Source: a virus
Virus record (IMG/VR): IMGVR_UViG_3300040806_001120
Location: 1-33,454 of that record
Length of the DNA: 33,454 bases
Reading direction: 5' to 3' (one strand)
Shown: in pieces, positions 7,251 through 16,134 of the stretch
Numbering within the stretch: position 1 is the first letter of the stretch
Layout of the letters: each line of letters begins with the position of its first letter
Position numbers and translations under genes: made by a program
The notes under the pieces: generated by a model
Seen by the model: only the letters and a program-made list of their open reading frames with translations
Told to the model about the DNA's origin: nothing
Databases searched by the model: none

Positions 7251-9554
7251 ATGGCAGATAATCAGGATTTAATCGATTTTTTAAAGCAACTAGGCGGTGG
7301 CAAAGGTCCAGCATCAGAAGCAACAATGAGTGCAGTTGCAAACAAACTAGGTATAGCGGTCGATGGTGGCAACAAGTTGACAATGCAAAACGAAGGTGCT
7401 ACCAAAAAGGTAATCGATAAAGTGTTGCAATTTGCCAACGTAGCAGGTAGTGCAACTAAAGTACTAGCCGGAGCAACTGAATCAGTTGTTGATTTCAGCA
7501 AGGAACAGCGTAAAGCCTCTCAGGTAATGAAGGACTTTACCAGTGTTATACCTATTATAAGCGGATTAGGAAGAACAGCAAGTGCATTACTAGGCATTCT
7601 AGATGACAATCAAAAAGCATTTAACAGTTTATCCACATCGGGAATATATGCAGGTAAGCAGTTCAACTCGTTAAGCAAAGATGCCGCCGCACTGGGTATT
7701 GACCTAGGAAAGTTTACAGGTAATCTACAAGCCGCGGGTGGCGATATTGCACGTTTAGGAGGACCAGCCGGCCTAGCGTTTGTTATTGATCAAAGCAGAA
7801 AAGCGTTTGATGCAAATGCAGAATCGTTAGCAATGTTTGGATATAACTTCGAAGAAACTAACGAAAAGTTTATGAGTTTTCTAAATCAAAATTCTTTAGC
7901 CATGAGATTGTATGGAAAAGAAAATGTTAATCTTACCAAAGGTTCAAAAGATTACAGTGTATTTTTAAGAAGACTTGCAGAGTTAACAGGAGACCAAGTC
8001 GACGAAGCAGAAGATCAAATCAAAAAAGCCAGAGCAAATAATATTTTTAATGTGTTCATGCAGAGTATTAAAGATCCTAAGGTTAGAGCCAAATACGATC
8101 AGATTGTAGCAACCTATGGTCAGATGTATGGAGAACAAGGGCGTGAGTATGCAATGTCAGTACTTGCAGGATTTGAACCTATGACCAGAGGTGCTCAACA
8201 AATAGGTGCTATGGTACAAGGTCTAGATGGCGATCTAAGAAAACATAGAGAATTTGCAAACAACAGTGCCCAAAGCACAGAAGAGTTTGGCAAGGTTATG
8301 CTAGGAGATGTACTAGGAAGAACAAGAACGTTACAGGATCAGTATGGAAGAGGAATGACACAGACTGCGTTAGCCGCTTCAATGGCAGGTAGTGATCTTG
8401 ACGGAGCATTCCAATCTATCTTTGGTGCTATTCTAAAAGGTCAGATGTCGCAAGAAGAACTTGACAAACTGTTTACAGAACGCAGAAGCAAAGAAACCGA
8501 AAATTTAGAAGAACTAGTAAAGATTAATAAGAAAATACAAGAATTAAGATTAGCAGTTGCTGAAGAACTAGAAGATCTTTTAGAAAACAATGAAACAATG
8601 AACACTATTATTTCAGAAACTAGCAATGTGTTGGAATTATTTAGAGATGCAATAAAAGGCATGTTCTCAGAACAAACAACACTCGAAGAACAAACCCAAG
8701 GCGAGAAAAAACAATCAGATGACAATCAAAGTATGCCCGGCTTAAAAATAAATGACGAAGATACAGCAATAACAAAAACACTTAAGATTATGGCTTCTTA
8801 TCTATTAGACATTAAAGACAATACTAGCCAATTATTTGGTGCAGAAGATATGGGGTTAACAAAGCCAGAAGTTAATACCATGATGAGAGATCTTGCAACC
8901 AACCCAGATGCGTTTAATAAAAATCCAAAACTATTAAACTTAATGAAAAAATATCAAGAAGAAGGACTTGCCGACACTCCTGCACAAGCACAAGATTTAT
9001 TAATTAATTCTTTAAGAATGTTTATCGAAAAACAATATAACAATCCAGATCCAATGTTGAACAACCTAGCAAAAAATCAAAAAGAAATAAAATTATATAA
9101 TAAAGGCACACTAGGACACGGAAGTTTATTTGGAAATTTTGGTGCAGGCAAACTAGCAATGCTACACGGTGAAGAAGCGGTTATTCCTAAAAATTCTCCA
9201 ATCGGTGGAATGTTAAGCATGATGCAAGGTGATTTATCAAATCTAAAAGCCAATGCATTTACAGCGGATGGAAAAATGAATGTTTCAGGTATGATAGAAG
9301 CAGGACAACAGATGGGTGCCAAATATGATGCCTATGCAAAAGAAAATCAAGGTGCTATTAATGAACAAGGCCGCGGTTTGGTAAAATCTATGACCAATTT
9401 GACTGATGCAGATCTTGACAAAATGGAACAATCTAGTGTAAAATCAAATACAACTGCGAAATCTAGCACATCGGTAAATACTATGTCTAGCGGTAAGATG
9501 GATGAATTAATAAGAATTAATAAACAAATGTTAAATGAATTGAGAAATATGTAA
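7251..9554 (+). CDS. Tail tape measure protein (gp29 role)
   Basis: A 767-residue protein, longer than T4 gp29 (590 aa). The N-terminal half is Ala/Gly-rich and helical with hydrophobic stretches around residues 55-125 (ASALLGILDD, GLAFVIDQSR); the middle is coiled-coil-like and Glu/Lys-rich (about 405-475). The C-terminal part has FGNFGAGKLAMLHGEEAVIP near residue 640, a pattern common at the end of tape measure proteins. Tape measure proteins set tail length and pass into the host envelope on ejection. It lies next to the gp26-like chaperone candidate and its stop overlaps the portal start (TAATG at 9552-9556). Length and context support the call better than local sequence does. Confidence 0.75.
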   Translation: MADNQDLIDFLKQLGGGKGPASEATMSAVANKLGIAVDGGNKLTMQNEGATKKVIDKVLQFANVAGSATKVLAGATESVVDFSKEQRKASQVMKDFTSVIPIISGLGRTASALLGILDDNQKAFNSLSTSGIYAGKQFNSLSKDAAALGIDLGKFTGNLQAAGGDIARLGGPAGLAFVIDQSRKAFDANAESLAMFGYNFEETNEKFMSFLNQNSLAMRLYGKENVNLTKGSKDYSVFLRRLAELTGDQVDEAEDQIKKARANNIFNVFMQSIKDPKVRAKYDQIVATYGQMYGEQGREYAMSVLAGFEPMTRGAQQIGAMVQGLDGDLRKHREFANNSAQSTEEFGKVMLGDVLGRTRTLQDQYGRGMTQTALAASMAGSDLDGAFQSIFGAILKGQMSQEELDKLFTERRSKETENLEELVKINKKIQELRLAVAEELEDLLENNETMNTIISETSNVLELFRDAIKGMFSEQTTLEEQTQGEKKQSDDNQSMPGLKINDEDTAITKTLKIMASYLLDIKDNTSQLFGAEDMGLTKPEVNTMMRDLATNPDAFNKNPKLLNLMKKYQEEGLADTPAQAQDLLINSLRMFIEKQYNNPDPMLNNLAKNQKEIKLYNKGTLGHGSLFGNFGAGKLAMLHGEEAVIPKNSPIGGMLSMMQGDLSNLKANAFTADGKMNVSGMIEAGQQMGAKYDAYAKENQGAINEQGRGLVKSMTNLTDADLDKMEQSSVKSNTTAKSSTSVNTMSSGKMDELIRINKQMLNELRNM

Positions 9555-11293
9555 TGAGTTGGAAAAGATACTTTCAAGAATACACACCTAAAGACACATC
9601 AGGACAGTCTAGTCCTGTTCCAGGCACTGGTGCAGGCCCTGCACGTACTAACTATTCAAGTTATTTGCCAGATGTGTACACAGGTCATCCAAATCGTATT
9701 GAACGATATGGTCAATATGAAACAATGGATATGGATTCGGAAGTAAATGCCGCTCTTGATATTCTTGCAGAATTTTGTTCACAGAAAAATGCAGAAAACA
9801 AAACACCGTTTACAATTACATATAAAAAGCAAGGTACTAGCACAGAAACAAAAGTTCTAAAACAGTATTTGCAACAATGGTGCGATCTAAACAACTTTGA
9901 AAGACGTATTTTTAAAATTGTTCGTAACGTATTCAAATACGGTGATGCATTTTTTGTTAGAGATCCTGAAACATTTAAATGGATGCATGTTGATCCGTCC
10001 AAGATGGACAAGATTATTGTTAATGAAAGTGAAGGCAAAGAGCCAGAACAGTATGTTGTAAGAGATATTAATCCTAACTTTCAAAATTTATCAGTAACAC
10101 AGATTGATGCTAGTAGTTCTTCATCACAAAGTGAATACACAACAAGTGGTGGAGCACTAGGACGTGGTTATGTTGGCGGTGTAAACAGTGCAACAGGCAC
10201 ACGTTTTGAAAACAATCTAAATCAATATGCTATTGATGCCGCACATTTTGTACATTTAAGTTTAAGTGAAGGACTAGACAGAAACTTTCCGTTTGGTAAT
10301 TCACTGTTAGAGTCAGTTTTTAAAGTTTACAAACAAAAAGAATTATTAGAAGACGCGATTATTATATATCGTGTACAAAGAGCACCAGAAAGACGTGTGT
10401 TCTATATTGATGTAGGTAACATGCCTACGCACCTTGCAATGGGATTTGTTGAAAGAGTGAAAAATGAAATTCATCAAAGACGTATTCCAAGTAGCACAGG
10501 TGGTGGTACTAATGTTATCGATGCTAGTTTCAATCCTCTATCTATTAACGAGGATTACTTCTTTCCACAAACAGCAGAAGGTAGAGGTTCTAAGGTTGAA
10601 ACACTACCGGGCGGTACTAATTTAGGTGAAATTGACGACTTAAAATTCTTTACTAACAAATTATTCCGTGGTTTACGTATTCCAAGTTCATACTTACCAA
10701 CAGGTGCAGATGATTCTGCCGCACAATATAATGATGGTAGGGTTGGTACAGCGTATATTCAGGAACTGAGATTCAACAAATACTGTGAAAGATTACAAAG
10801 TCTTGTAGCACACGTATTTGATAAAGAGTTTAAAATGTATCTAAACGCCAAAGGCGTAAACATCGACAACGATCTATTTGATCTAATGTTCCAACCACCA
10901 CAAAACTTTGCCGCTTATAGACAAAGTGAAATGGATAATGCTCGTGTTAATACATTTGCTTCTTTACAAGAAATTCCATATATGAGTAAACGCTTTGCAC
11001 TTAAACGTTTCTTAGGATTAAGTCCAGAAGAAATGGCAGAAAACGAAACTATGTGGCGTGAAGAAAATACAGATGAAAACATTTCTAATCCAGCCGCAGG
11101 TGTTGAGATGCGTGGAGCAGGTGTTACACCTGGAGGAATGCAAAGTGATCTAGACAATCTTGGTGATGCAACACCAGATGCAGATGCACCACCTCCAGCA
11201 GAAGAAGGCGGAGACACTACACCAGCAGGTGGCGGCGGAGGAGGAGCAACACCTACTCCAGGTGCAGGCGGTGGCGGTGACACAGGAATATAA
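9554..11293 (+). CDS. 20: Portal vertex protein gp20
   Basis: A 579-residue protein. SYLPDVYTGHPNRIERYGQY and MDSEVNAALDILAEFC (about residues 35-77) are the strongly conserved N-terminal block of T4-type gp20, and the region from about 245 to 400 (KELLEDAIIIYRVQRAPERR, DDLKFFTNKLFRGLRIP) is the portal core. Twelve copies would form the ring through which DNA is packaged and where the neck attaches. Length is near T4 gp20 (524 aa). The extra is a C-terminal tail of about 60 residues made almost only of Gly, Pro, Asp, Thr and Ala with poly-Gly runs, probably disordered. Here the portal follows the tape measure gene, not gp19 as in T4. Confidence 0.95.
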   Translation: MSWKRYFQEYTPKDTSGQSSPVPGTGAGPARTNYSSYLPDVYTGHPNRIERYGQYETMDMDSEVNAALDILAEFCSQKNAENKTPFTITYKKQGTSTETKVLKQYLQQWCDLNNFERRIFKIVRNVFKYGDAFFVRDPETFKWMHVDPSKMDKIIVNESEGKEPEQYVVRDINPNFQNLSVTQIDASSSSSQSEYTTSGGALGRGYVGGVNSATGTRFENNLNQYAIDAAHFVHLSLSEGLDRNFPFGNSLLESVFKVYKQKELLEDAIIIYRVQRAPERRVFYIDVGNMPTHLAMGFVERVKNEIHQRRIPSSTGGGTNVIDASFNPLSINEDYFFPQTAEGRGSKVETLPGGTNLGEIDDLKFFTNKLFRGLRIPSSYLPTGADDSAAQYNDGRVGTAYIQELRFNKYCERLQSLVAHVFDKEFKMYLNAKGVNIDNDLFDLMFQPPQNFAAYRQSEMDNARVNTFASLQEIPYMSKRFALKRFLGLSPEEMAENETMWREENTDENISNPAAGVEMRGAGVTPGGMQSDLDNLGDATPDADAPPPAEEGGDTTPAGGGGGGATPTPGAGGGGDTGI

Positions 11294-11294
11294 G

Positions 11295-11301
11295 GTAAAT
11301 A
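11295..11301 (+). promoter_or_regulatory. Late promoter box GTAAATA placed for a leaderless start
   Basis: The last A of TAAATA lies six bases before the A of the ATG at 11307. With T4 late geometry (box from -13 to -6) transcription would start on that A. The 15-nt string GTAAATAAAAACATG is repeated exactly at 11568-11582. Confidence 0.45.
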
Positions 11302-11306
11302 AAAAC

Positions 11307-11555
11307 ATGTTGTTAAAAGAATTCTTTTATTTTGATAAAGATGGAAATAGTTTCAGTCATGACAATCGTTACGACGCTGAAAGAGATATTTCTGTGGTCA
11401 AACAAGATGATACTAGAAAAACTAGACTAACTCTTGGACAAATTAATACTATTCGTAAAACAGCAGAGGCTAGAGAATTAGAACAAGCCAAAGACCTAGA
11501 GTTTGTAAAAACTATGTACGGTCAACCACCAGCGGATCAGGCTGGAACACTTTAA
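11307..11555 (+). CDS. Small head protein in the gp67 position
   Basis: An 82-residue protein starting MLLKEFFYFDKDG, with a central KQDDTRKTRLTLGQINTIRK and a helical Glu-rich C-terminal part ending in MYGQPP. In T4 the gene directly after the portal gene is gp67, a small prohead core protein; position and size suggest the same role, but I cannot show homology. A longer reading from 11160 is rejected because its extra part is a Gln/His-rich shadow of the portal tail. TAAGG lies 11 nt upstream (in the portal stop region), and the late-type box just before the ATG may also give a leaderless transcript. Confidence 0.8.
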   Translation: MLLKEFFYFDKDGNSFSHDNRYDAERDISVVKQDDTRKTRLTLGQINTIRKTAEARELEQAKDLEFVKTMYGQPPADQAGTL

Positions 11556-11567
11556 TAAATTATTTCC

Positions 11568-11574
11568 GTAAATA
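11568..11574 (+). promoter_or_regulatory. Late promoter box GTAAATA placed for a leaderless start
   Basis: The box ends six bases before the A of the ATG at 11580, and no Shine-Dalgarno sequence is visible between the box and the ATG or just before the box (TTATTTCC). The flanks are the same as at 11295. Confidence 0.5.
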
Positions 11575-11579
11575 AAAAC

Positions 11580-12167
11580 ATGCGTAGAGTTGGGTATGTA
11601 TTAGGTAATGGAACCTCTAGAAAGAAGTTCGACCTTAACAAATTAAAAGATAGAGAAATAGTTTATGCCTGTAATGCAGTGTATAGAGAATTTCTGCCCA
11701 ACAAACTTATCGCTGTAGATCCTAAAATGGTTCATGAAATAGTTGCCGCAAGGGCACATTTTGAAACAGAAGTATGGACCAATTATAATAAAGCATACGA
11801 TGAATATGTAGGTTTAAACTACTTTAGTCCAAGCAAAGGCTGGAGCAGTGGACCTACTGCACTGCTTAGAGCCTGTTTAGATGGCTGTCAAACCATCTAT
11901 ATTTTAGGTTTTGACTATGTAGGATTGCAGGGCGGACGTAAAGTAAACAACATATATGCAGGCACACCTAACTATAAACAGGCACATGAACCAGCAACAT
12001 ACTACGGAAACTGGCTAAGACAAACAGAAACCATACTTAGAGACCACTCAGACCGTGAATTTGTACGTGTTGTAGGCAAAAAAGACTACAATCCTAACAA
12101 TTTTAACAACTTTAATAACTATAAAACTATCAGTTATAAAGAATTTGAGGAGTGTCTTGATAAGTAA
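11580..12167 (+). CDS. Glycosyltransferase-like protein (GT42 sialyltransferase/DUF115 type fold)
   Basis: A 195-residue protein. It begins with VGYVLGNGTS (nucleotide-sugar-binding type loop, about 4-13), continues with a VYACNAVYREF strand-turn segment (about 28-38) and LIAVDP, and has SSGPTALLRACLDGCQTIYI followed by LGFDYVG (about 86-112). The order GNG.S, then CN..Y, then SG...A...G...IYL.G.D is that of GT42 sialyltransferases and related DUF115 proteins, seen here by eye only. A possible role is glycosylating a virion component or nucleotide-sugar chemistry; the substrate is unknown. It sits between head genes, lacks a Shine-Dalgarno sequence and has a late box abutting its ATG. The C-terminal end is Asn-rich (PNNFNNFNN). 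Confidence 0.55.
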   Translation: MRRVGYVLGNGTSRKKFDLNKLKDREIVYACNAVYREFLPNKLIAVDPKMVHEIVAARAHFETEVWTNYNKAYDEYVGLNYFSPSKGWSSGPTALLRACLDGCQTIYILGFDYVGLQGGRKVNNIYAGTPNYKQAHEPATYYGNWLRQTETILRDHSDREFVRVVGKKDYNPNNFNNFNNYKTISYKEFEECLDK

Positions 12168-12201
12168 AGATATAAAAAACCGCGATTTTACCACCATTTG
12201 G

Positions 12202-12222
12202 ACCGGTAAAACTGGTTTTTTT
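12202..12222 (+). terminator. Rho-independent terminator
   Basis: ACCGGT (12202-12207), loop AAA-type, ACTGGT (12211-12216) with one G-U pair, then a run of seven T. It ends the unit with the glycosyltransferase-like gene and is followed directly by a late-type box. Confidence 0.6.
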
Positions 12223-12229
12223 GTAAATA
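12223..12229 (+). promoter_or_regulatory. Late promoter box GTAAATA before the head-core genes
   Basis: GTAAATA directly after the terminator T-run, 44 nt before the ATG at 12274. It would start a transcript for the acidic core protein, gp21, gp22 and gp23, ending at the terminator at 16101. Confidence 0.5.
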
Positions 12230-12273
12230 TATTATGACAGCCTTGCCAATTAACAAAATGAAGGAGAAATAAG

Positions 12274-13140
12274 ATGTCTGACAATACAAAGTTTGAACAA
12301 TTATTAGACCTTCTCGTAAACGAAGAAAAGGATAAAGCAGAATCTTTATTCCACGATATCGTTGTTGAGAAGTCAAAAGAGATTTATCAAGGATTAATTG
12401 AATCTGATGAATCAGAAAAAGAAGACGAAGTTGAAGAAACTTCAAAAAAAGATGAAGAAGATGCTGTAGAAGAAGCAACTGATACAGAAGAAGAAAAAAC
12501 AGACGAGTCTTTTGAAGATGAGTCAGTTGAAGAAGTTGGTGGCGATGCCGCTGACGATATGGTTTCAGATGTTGAAGCACCTGGCGCTGAAGGCGACATG
12601 GACTTTGACGGAGACGGCGAAATGGATGATCATGAAGAATCACATGATGACATTGAAGACCGTGTTGTTGACCTAGAAGACGCTTTAGACGAACTAAAAG
12701 CAGAGTTTGAAGAAATGATGGGCGACAAAGAAGGCGGAGAAGGTGAGCCAGAAATGGATATGCCAGCCGCTGATGATGAAGAATCAGAAGAAGCCGAAGA
12801 AGAATCAATGGAAGCACCATTTGAAGCAAAAGAAGAAGATGGTGAAGAAGTTGAAGAAGGTGCAAAAAAAGAAAAATCCGTTGGCGAGACTATGCGTGAG
12901 TATGTAGAAAAAGTCTCTGCACCTAACAATTCAGAAGGCGCTGATAACACTACGAGTCCAGTAGCATCGAAAGGTGGCAAAGACTCAGGTGCTGATGGTA
13001 AAAACATTGCACAAAGTGGTGAAGAAAAGGGCGGTAAGGCTCCTGCGGCTAAGGACATGGGGAAATCTTTCGAGAATGAACCAGGTGCAAACGCTGGGGA
13101 TTCTTTTAAGAAAGCATCTGCACCAAAGAGTGCTGAATAA
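12274..13140 (+). CDS. Acidic prohead core protein candidate
   Basis: A 288-residue protein in which residues 45-190 are mostly Glu and Asp (runs such as EEDAVEEATDTEEEKTDESF), giving a very acidic chain. Residues 1-40 form a helix with KFEQLLDLLVNEEKDKAESL; the last 80 residues are Gly/Lys/Ser-rich and probably disordered. It stands before gp21, where T4 has gp68 (141 aa), and acidic or charged core proteins are usual there. Good ribosome site GAAGGAG. Homology to gp67/gp68 is not shown; a scaffold or internal-protein role is inferred from position and charge. Confidence 0.75.
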   Translation: MSDNTKFEQLLDLLVNEEKDKAESLFHDIVVEKSKEIYQGLIESDESEKEDEVEETSKKDEEDAVEEATDTEEEKTDESFEDESVEEVGGDAADDMVSDVEAPGAEGDMDFDGDGEMDDHEESHDDIEDRVVDLEDALDELKAEFEEMMGDKEGGEGEPEMDMPAADDEESEEAEEESMEAPFEAKEEDGEEVEEGAKKEKSVGETMREYVEKVSAPNNSEGADNTTSPVASKGGKDSGADGKNIAQSGEEKGGKAPAAKDMGKSFENEPGANAGDSFKKASAPKSAE

Positions 13141-13159
13141 TTGTTAAGGAGAAAGCCAC

Positions 13160-13786
13160 ATGGCTTACTTACGTGAGAATTTGACATTTGACCAAGCACA
13201 GGTCACCCTAGAGTCTAAAGGAGAAGGAGATTCCAAGGATCTTTATCTCAAAGGCATCTGTATTCAGGGTGGTGTCAAAAACGCTAATCAGCGTGTTTAC
13301 CCTGTTTCCGAAATAGGCAACGCTGTTAAGACTCTAAAAGATCAAATCCACGGCGGTTATTCTGTACTAGGTGAAGTAGATCACCCAGATGATTTGAAAG
13401 TAAACTTGGACCGTGTATCGCATATGATTACTGATATGTGGATGGACGGACCGAACGGATTTGGCAAGATGAAAGTCTTGCCGACTCCAATGGGTAATCT
13501 AGTTAAAACAATGCTGGAAAGCGGAGTTAAACTAGGTGTATCCAGTAGGGGTAGTGGAAATGTTAGCGAATCCAATGGTGAAGTTAGCGATTTCGAAATT
13601 ATCACGGTTGACGTGGTAGCACAACCTAGTGCCCCGGGTGCATATCCAACACCAATCTATGAACATTTTATGAATACAAAAGGTGGTTATAGTGCGTTAA
13701 GGACTGCGTCAGAGGTACAACAAGATGCTAGAGCACAAAAGCATCTTAAGGAAGCAATGCTAAGAGTCATAAAAGGCTTAAAGTAA
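13160..13786 (+). CDS. 21: Prohead core protease gp21
   Basis: A 208-residue serine protease of the T4 gp21 type (T4 gp21 is 212 aa). Likely catalytic residues are H75 in GEVDHP and S128 in GVSSRGSG; NQRVYP (about 43-48) and DVVAQPSAPGA (about 151-161) are further conserved-looking blocks. In T4 it cuts scaffold, core proteins and the capsid precursor after Glu in L/I-x-E sites, then digests itself. It is followed by gp22 and gp23 in the standard order with strong ribosome sites (AAGGAG at this gene). Confidence 0.93.
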   Translation: MAYLRENLTFDQAQVTLESKGEGDSKDLYLKGICIQGGVKNANQRVYPVSEIGNAVKTLKDQIHGGYSVLGEVDHPDDLKVNLDRVSHMITDMWMDGPNGFGKMKVLPTPMGNLVKTMLESGVKLGVSSRGSGNVSESNGEVSDFEIITVDVVAQPSAPGAYPTPIYEHFMNTKGGYSALRTASEVQQDARAQKHLKEAMLRVIKGLK

Positions 13787-13802
13787 CAATAGGAGAAACA
13801 CG

Positions 13803-14888
13803 ATGAGTGATGTTTTTAATAAACTTTTTGAAACAGGTATTATTAGTGAAGAGGTCAAAGACCAAATTACTGGTGCTTGGGACGAAAAGATTAAAGAACA
13901 CCGTGATAGTGTGACTGCTGAACTCCGTGAAGAATTTGCGAATCGCTACGAACATGATAAGTCAAACATGGTCGAAGCAATTGATCGCATGGTCTCCGAG
14001 CGTTTGGAATCAGAAGTTGCTGAATTTGCTGAAGATAAGAAATCACTTGCAGAAGCAAGGGTTGAATATAAGAAGAAAATCGGCGAACATTCTGAGAAAT
14101 TGCAAGAGTTTATGCTCAAGCAATTAACCAAAGAAATTGCAGAGTTAAATGAGGACCGTCAAAAAGTCACAGAAAACTTTGCTAAACTTGAAGACTTTGT
14201 CGTGAAAGCACTCGCAAAAGAAATCAACGAGTTTGCAGAAGACAAAAAAGATCTTGCAGAAACCAAGGTTAAACTTGTAAAAGAAGCAAAATCAAAATTC
14301 AATGAACTTAAATCTAAGTTTGTTGAAAAATCCGCTAAAGTGGTTGAGTCTGCTGTTAATGAAAAATTAGCAACAGAAATCAAACAACTCAAAGAAGATA
14401 TCACGGCTTCAAGAGAAAACCACTTCGGTAGAAAAATATTCGAAGCATTTGCTAACGAGTATGGTTCTTCTTACTTAAACGAAAAATCAGAAACTGCAAA
14501 GTTAATGAAAGTAGTTGCTCAGAAAGAAGAAGCATTAGCAGAGGCTAAGAAACAAGTCACAGAGAAGGCTACACTTGTAGAGTCTAAGGAAGCAGAAATT
14601 GCTAAAGCCAAAGACGAAGCAGAGAGAGTTGCAGTGATGAATGAGTTGCTATCTCCATTAGGCACAGACAAAAAAGAAATAATGTCTGAATTACTGGAGT
14701 CAGTGCAAACAAACAAGTTGCACTCAGCATTTGAGAAGTATCTACCAGCAGTAATGGAAGATAAGGCTCCAAGAGTAAAAAAGGCATTAAATGAAGGCGT
14801 AGAAGTAACAGGCAACAAAGAACACACAATTAAGGAAGATACTGATTCAAACTTAATTGAACTCCGCAGATTAGCGGGATTAAACTAA
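13803..14888 (+). CDS. 22: Prohead scaffold protein gp22
   Basis: A 361-residue protein, nearly all charged helix: residues 25-190 are Glu/Lys/Ala heptad-like coiled coil (VAEFAEDKKSLAEARVEYKK), with repeated EFAEDKK.LAE blocks at about 74-80 and 145-151. The C-terminal part (about 225-335) has a more globular stretch with VMNELLSPLG. It lies between protease and capsid genes, as T4 gp22 (269 aa), and several LxE/IxE sites for gp21 cleavage are present. The internal repeat suggests growth by duplication. Ribosome site TAGGAG. Confidence 0.88.
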   Translation: MSDVFNKLFETGIISEEVKDQITGAWDEKIKEHRDSVTAELREEFANRYEHDKSNMVEAIDRMVSERLESEVAEFAEDKKSLAEARVEYKKKIGEHSEKLQEFMLKQLTKEIAELNEDRQKVTENFAKLEDFVVKALAKEINEFAEDKKDLAETKVKLVKEAKSKFNELKSKFVEKSAKVVESAVNEKLATEIKQLKEDITASRENHFGRKIFEAFANEYGSSYLNEKSETAKLMKVVAQKEEALAEAKKQVTEKATLVESKEAEIAKAKDEAERVAVMNELLSPLGTDKKEIMSELLESVQTNKLHSAFEKYLPAVMEDKAPRVKKALNEGVEVTGNKEHTIKEDTDSNLIELRRLAGLN

Positions 14889-14904
14889 AAAGGAGAGACA
14901 AAAA

Positions 14905-16077
14905 ATGTCAGATAATATCAACAACAACTGGCAGGAAACCAAAGAAGCACTTTTAGAAGGCCTAAATGGTTCGAAAAAAGGTGTGATGGACGTCACTCTC
15001 GAGAACACTCGTAAGTATCTCGCTGAGGCGGCATCTTCTGGGGCAACTTCCGCAGGGAACGTAGCAACTCTTAACAGAGTTATCCTTCCAGTAATCAGAC
15101 GTGTAATGCCAACTACAATCGCAAATGAGATTGTTGGCGTACAACCAATGACAGGACCTGTAGCACAGATCCACACTTTACGTGTTCGTTATGCGGACAC
15201 AGCAGACACAGCAACAGCGGGTGAAGAAGCACTTTCTCCATTCAAAATTGCTGAAGGTTATTCAGGTAACGCATCTACTAACAAAGCAGACGCAACTGCA
15301 ACGTTAGAAGGTACACCTGGTAACAAGTTGTCAATTCAAATCTTAAAACAAGCAGTAGAAGCGAAAACTCGTAAACTATCTGCACGTTGGACATTTGAAG
15401 CGGCACAAGATGCACAAGCACAACAAGGCATCGACGTAGAGGCTGAAATTATGGCGGCTTTAGCACAAGAAATTACTGCTGAAATCGACCAAGAGATCAT
15501 CCAATCACTTCGTTCATTAGCATCAGTTGAAGAAACTTACAACCAAGCAGGTGTAAGTGGTACAGCAACTTTCGTTGGTGACGAACATGCGGCGTTAGCA
15601 GTTCTAATTAACAGAACTTCTAACAAGATCGCTCAGCGTACACGTAGAGGCGCAGGTAACTTTGCAGTGGTTTCAAACCAAGCATTGACTATCCTACAGT
15701 CTGCTACAACTTCAGCGTTCGCAAGAACTACAGAAGGTACATTTGAAGGACCAACAAATACTAAATTTGTAGGAACTTTAAACAACTCTATGAGAGTTTA
15801 CGTTGACGCTTATCTTGCTGATTCAGGTCAAGATGACAACCAAGTGTTAGTTGGTTACAAAGGCTCATCAGAAGCAGATGCGGCGGCATTCTATTGCCCA
15901 TACATTCCGCTAATGTCTTCAGGTGTTGTACTAGATCCAGCAACATTTGAACCAGTTGTTTCTTTCATGACACGTTACGGTTATGTAGAATTAACAAATA
16001 GTGCATCTTCACTTGGTAACGCGGCTGACTACTTAGGCAGAGTATCAATTACTTCTGCTAACGTATCATTCTCGTAA
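14905..16077 (+). CDS. 23: Major capsid protein gp23
   Basis: A 390-residue T4-type capsid protein (T4 gp23 is 521 aa, so this is the short marine type). TLNRVILPVIRRVMPTTIAN and EIVGVQPMTGPVAQIHTLRV (about residues 54-95) are the highly conserved N-arm/HK97-type block; ARWTFEAAQDAQAQQGIDVE lies in the middle and PYIPLMSSGVVLDPATFEPV near the C-terminus. A likely gp21 processing site is L39-A40-E41, leaving a mature N-terminus AASSGATSAG. Codons here are the richest in typical strong codons and the ribosome site AAGGAGAG is strong, as expected for the most abundant product. No gp24-type vertex paralog is in the window. Confidence 0.97.
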   Translation: MSDNINNNWQETKEALLEGLNGSKKGVMDVTLENTRKYLAEAASSGATSAGNVATLNRVILPVIRRVMPTTIANEIVGVQPMTGPVAQIHTLRVRYADTADTATAGEEALSPFKIAEGYSGNASTNKADATATLEGTPGNKLSIQILKQAVEAKTRKLSARWTFEAAQDAQAQQGIDVEAEIMAALAQEITAEIDQEIIQSLRSLASVEETYNQAGVSGTATFVGDEHAALAVLINRTSNKIAQRTRRGAGNFAVVSNQALTILQSATTSAFARTTEGTFEGPTNTKFVGTLNNSMRVYVDAYLADSGQDDNQVLVGYKGSSEADAAAFYCPYIPLMSSGVVLDPATFEPVVSFMTRYGYVELTNSASSLGNAADYLGRVSITSANVSFS

Positions 16078-16100
16078 TCCATAGAAGATAACGTAATCCA

Positions 16101-16131
16101 AATAGGGCGGCTTAGGTCGCCCTATTTTTTT
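16101..16131 (+). terminator. Strong rho-independent terminator after gp23
   Basis: AATAGGGCG (16101-16109) pairs with CGCCCTATT (16118-16126), nine pairs with an 8-nt loop, and the T run reaches 16131. It closes the head-core/capsid unit. Confidence 0.9.
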
Positions 16132-16134
16132 GGC

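Noticed and set aside
9077-9322. Minus-strand ORFs inside the tape measure, scaffold, capsid and fibre genes
   Set aside because: All are antisense shadows without ribosome sites; coding signals on the plus strand are clear.
11160-11306. Longer 131-residue version of the small head protein
   Set aside because: The extra 49 residues are a Gln/His-rich out-of-frame reading of the portal's Gly/Pro tail; the ATG at 11307 fits better.
12188-12865. 225-residue Leu/His-rich minus-strand ORF
   Set aside because: Antisense reading of the Glu-rich GAA/GAT codons of the acidic core protein.
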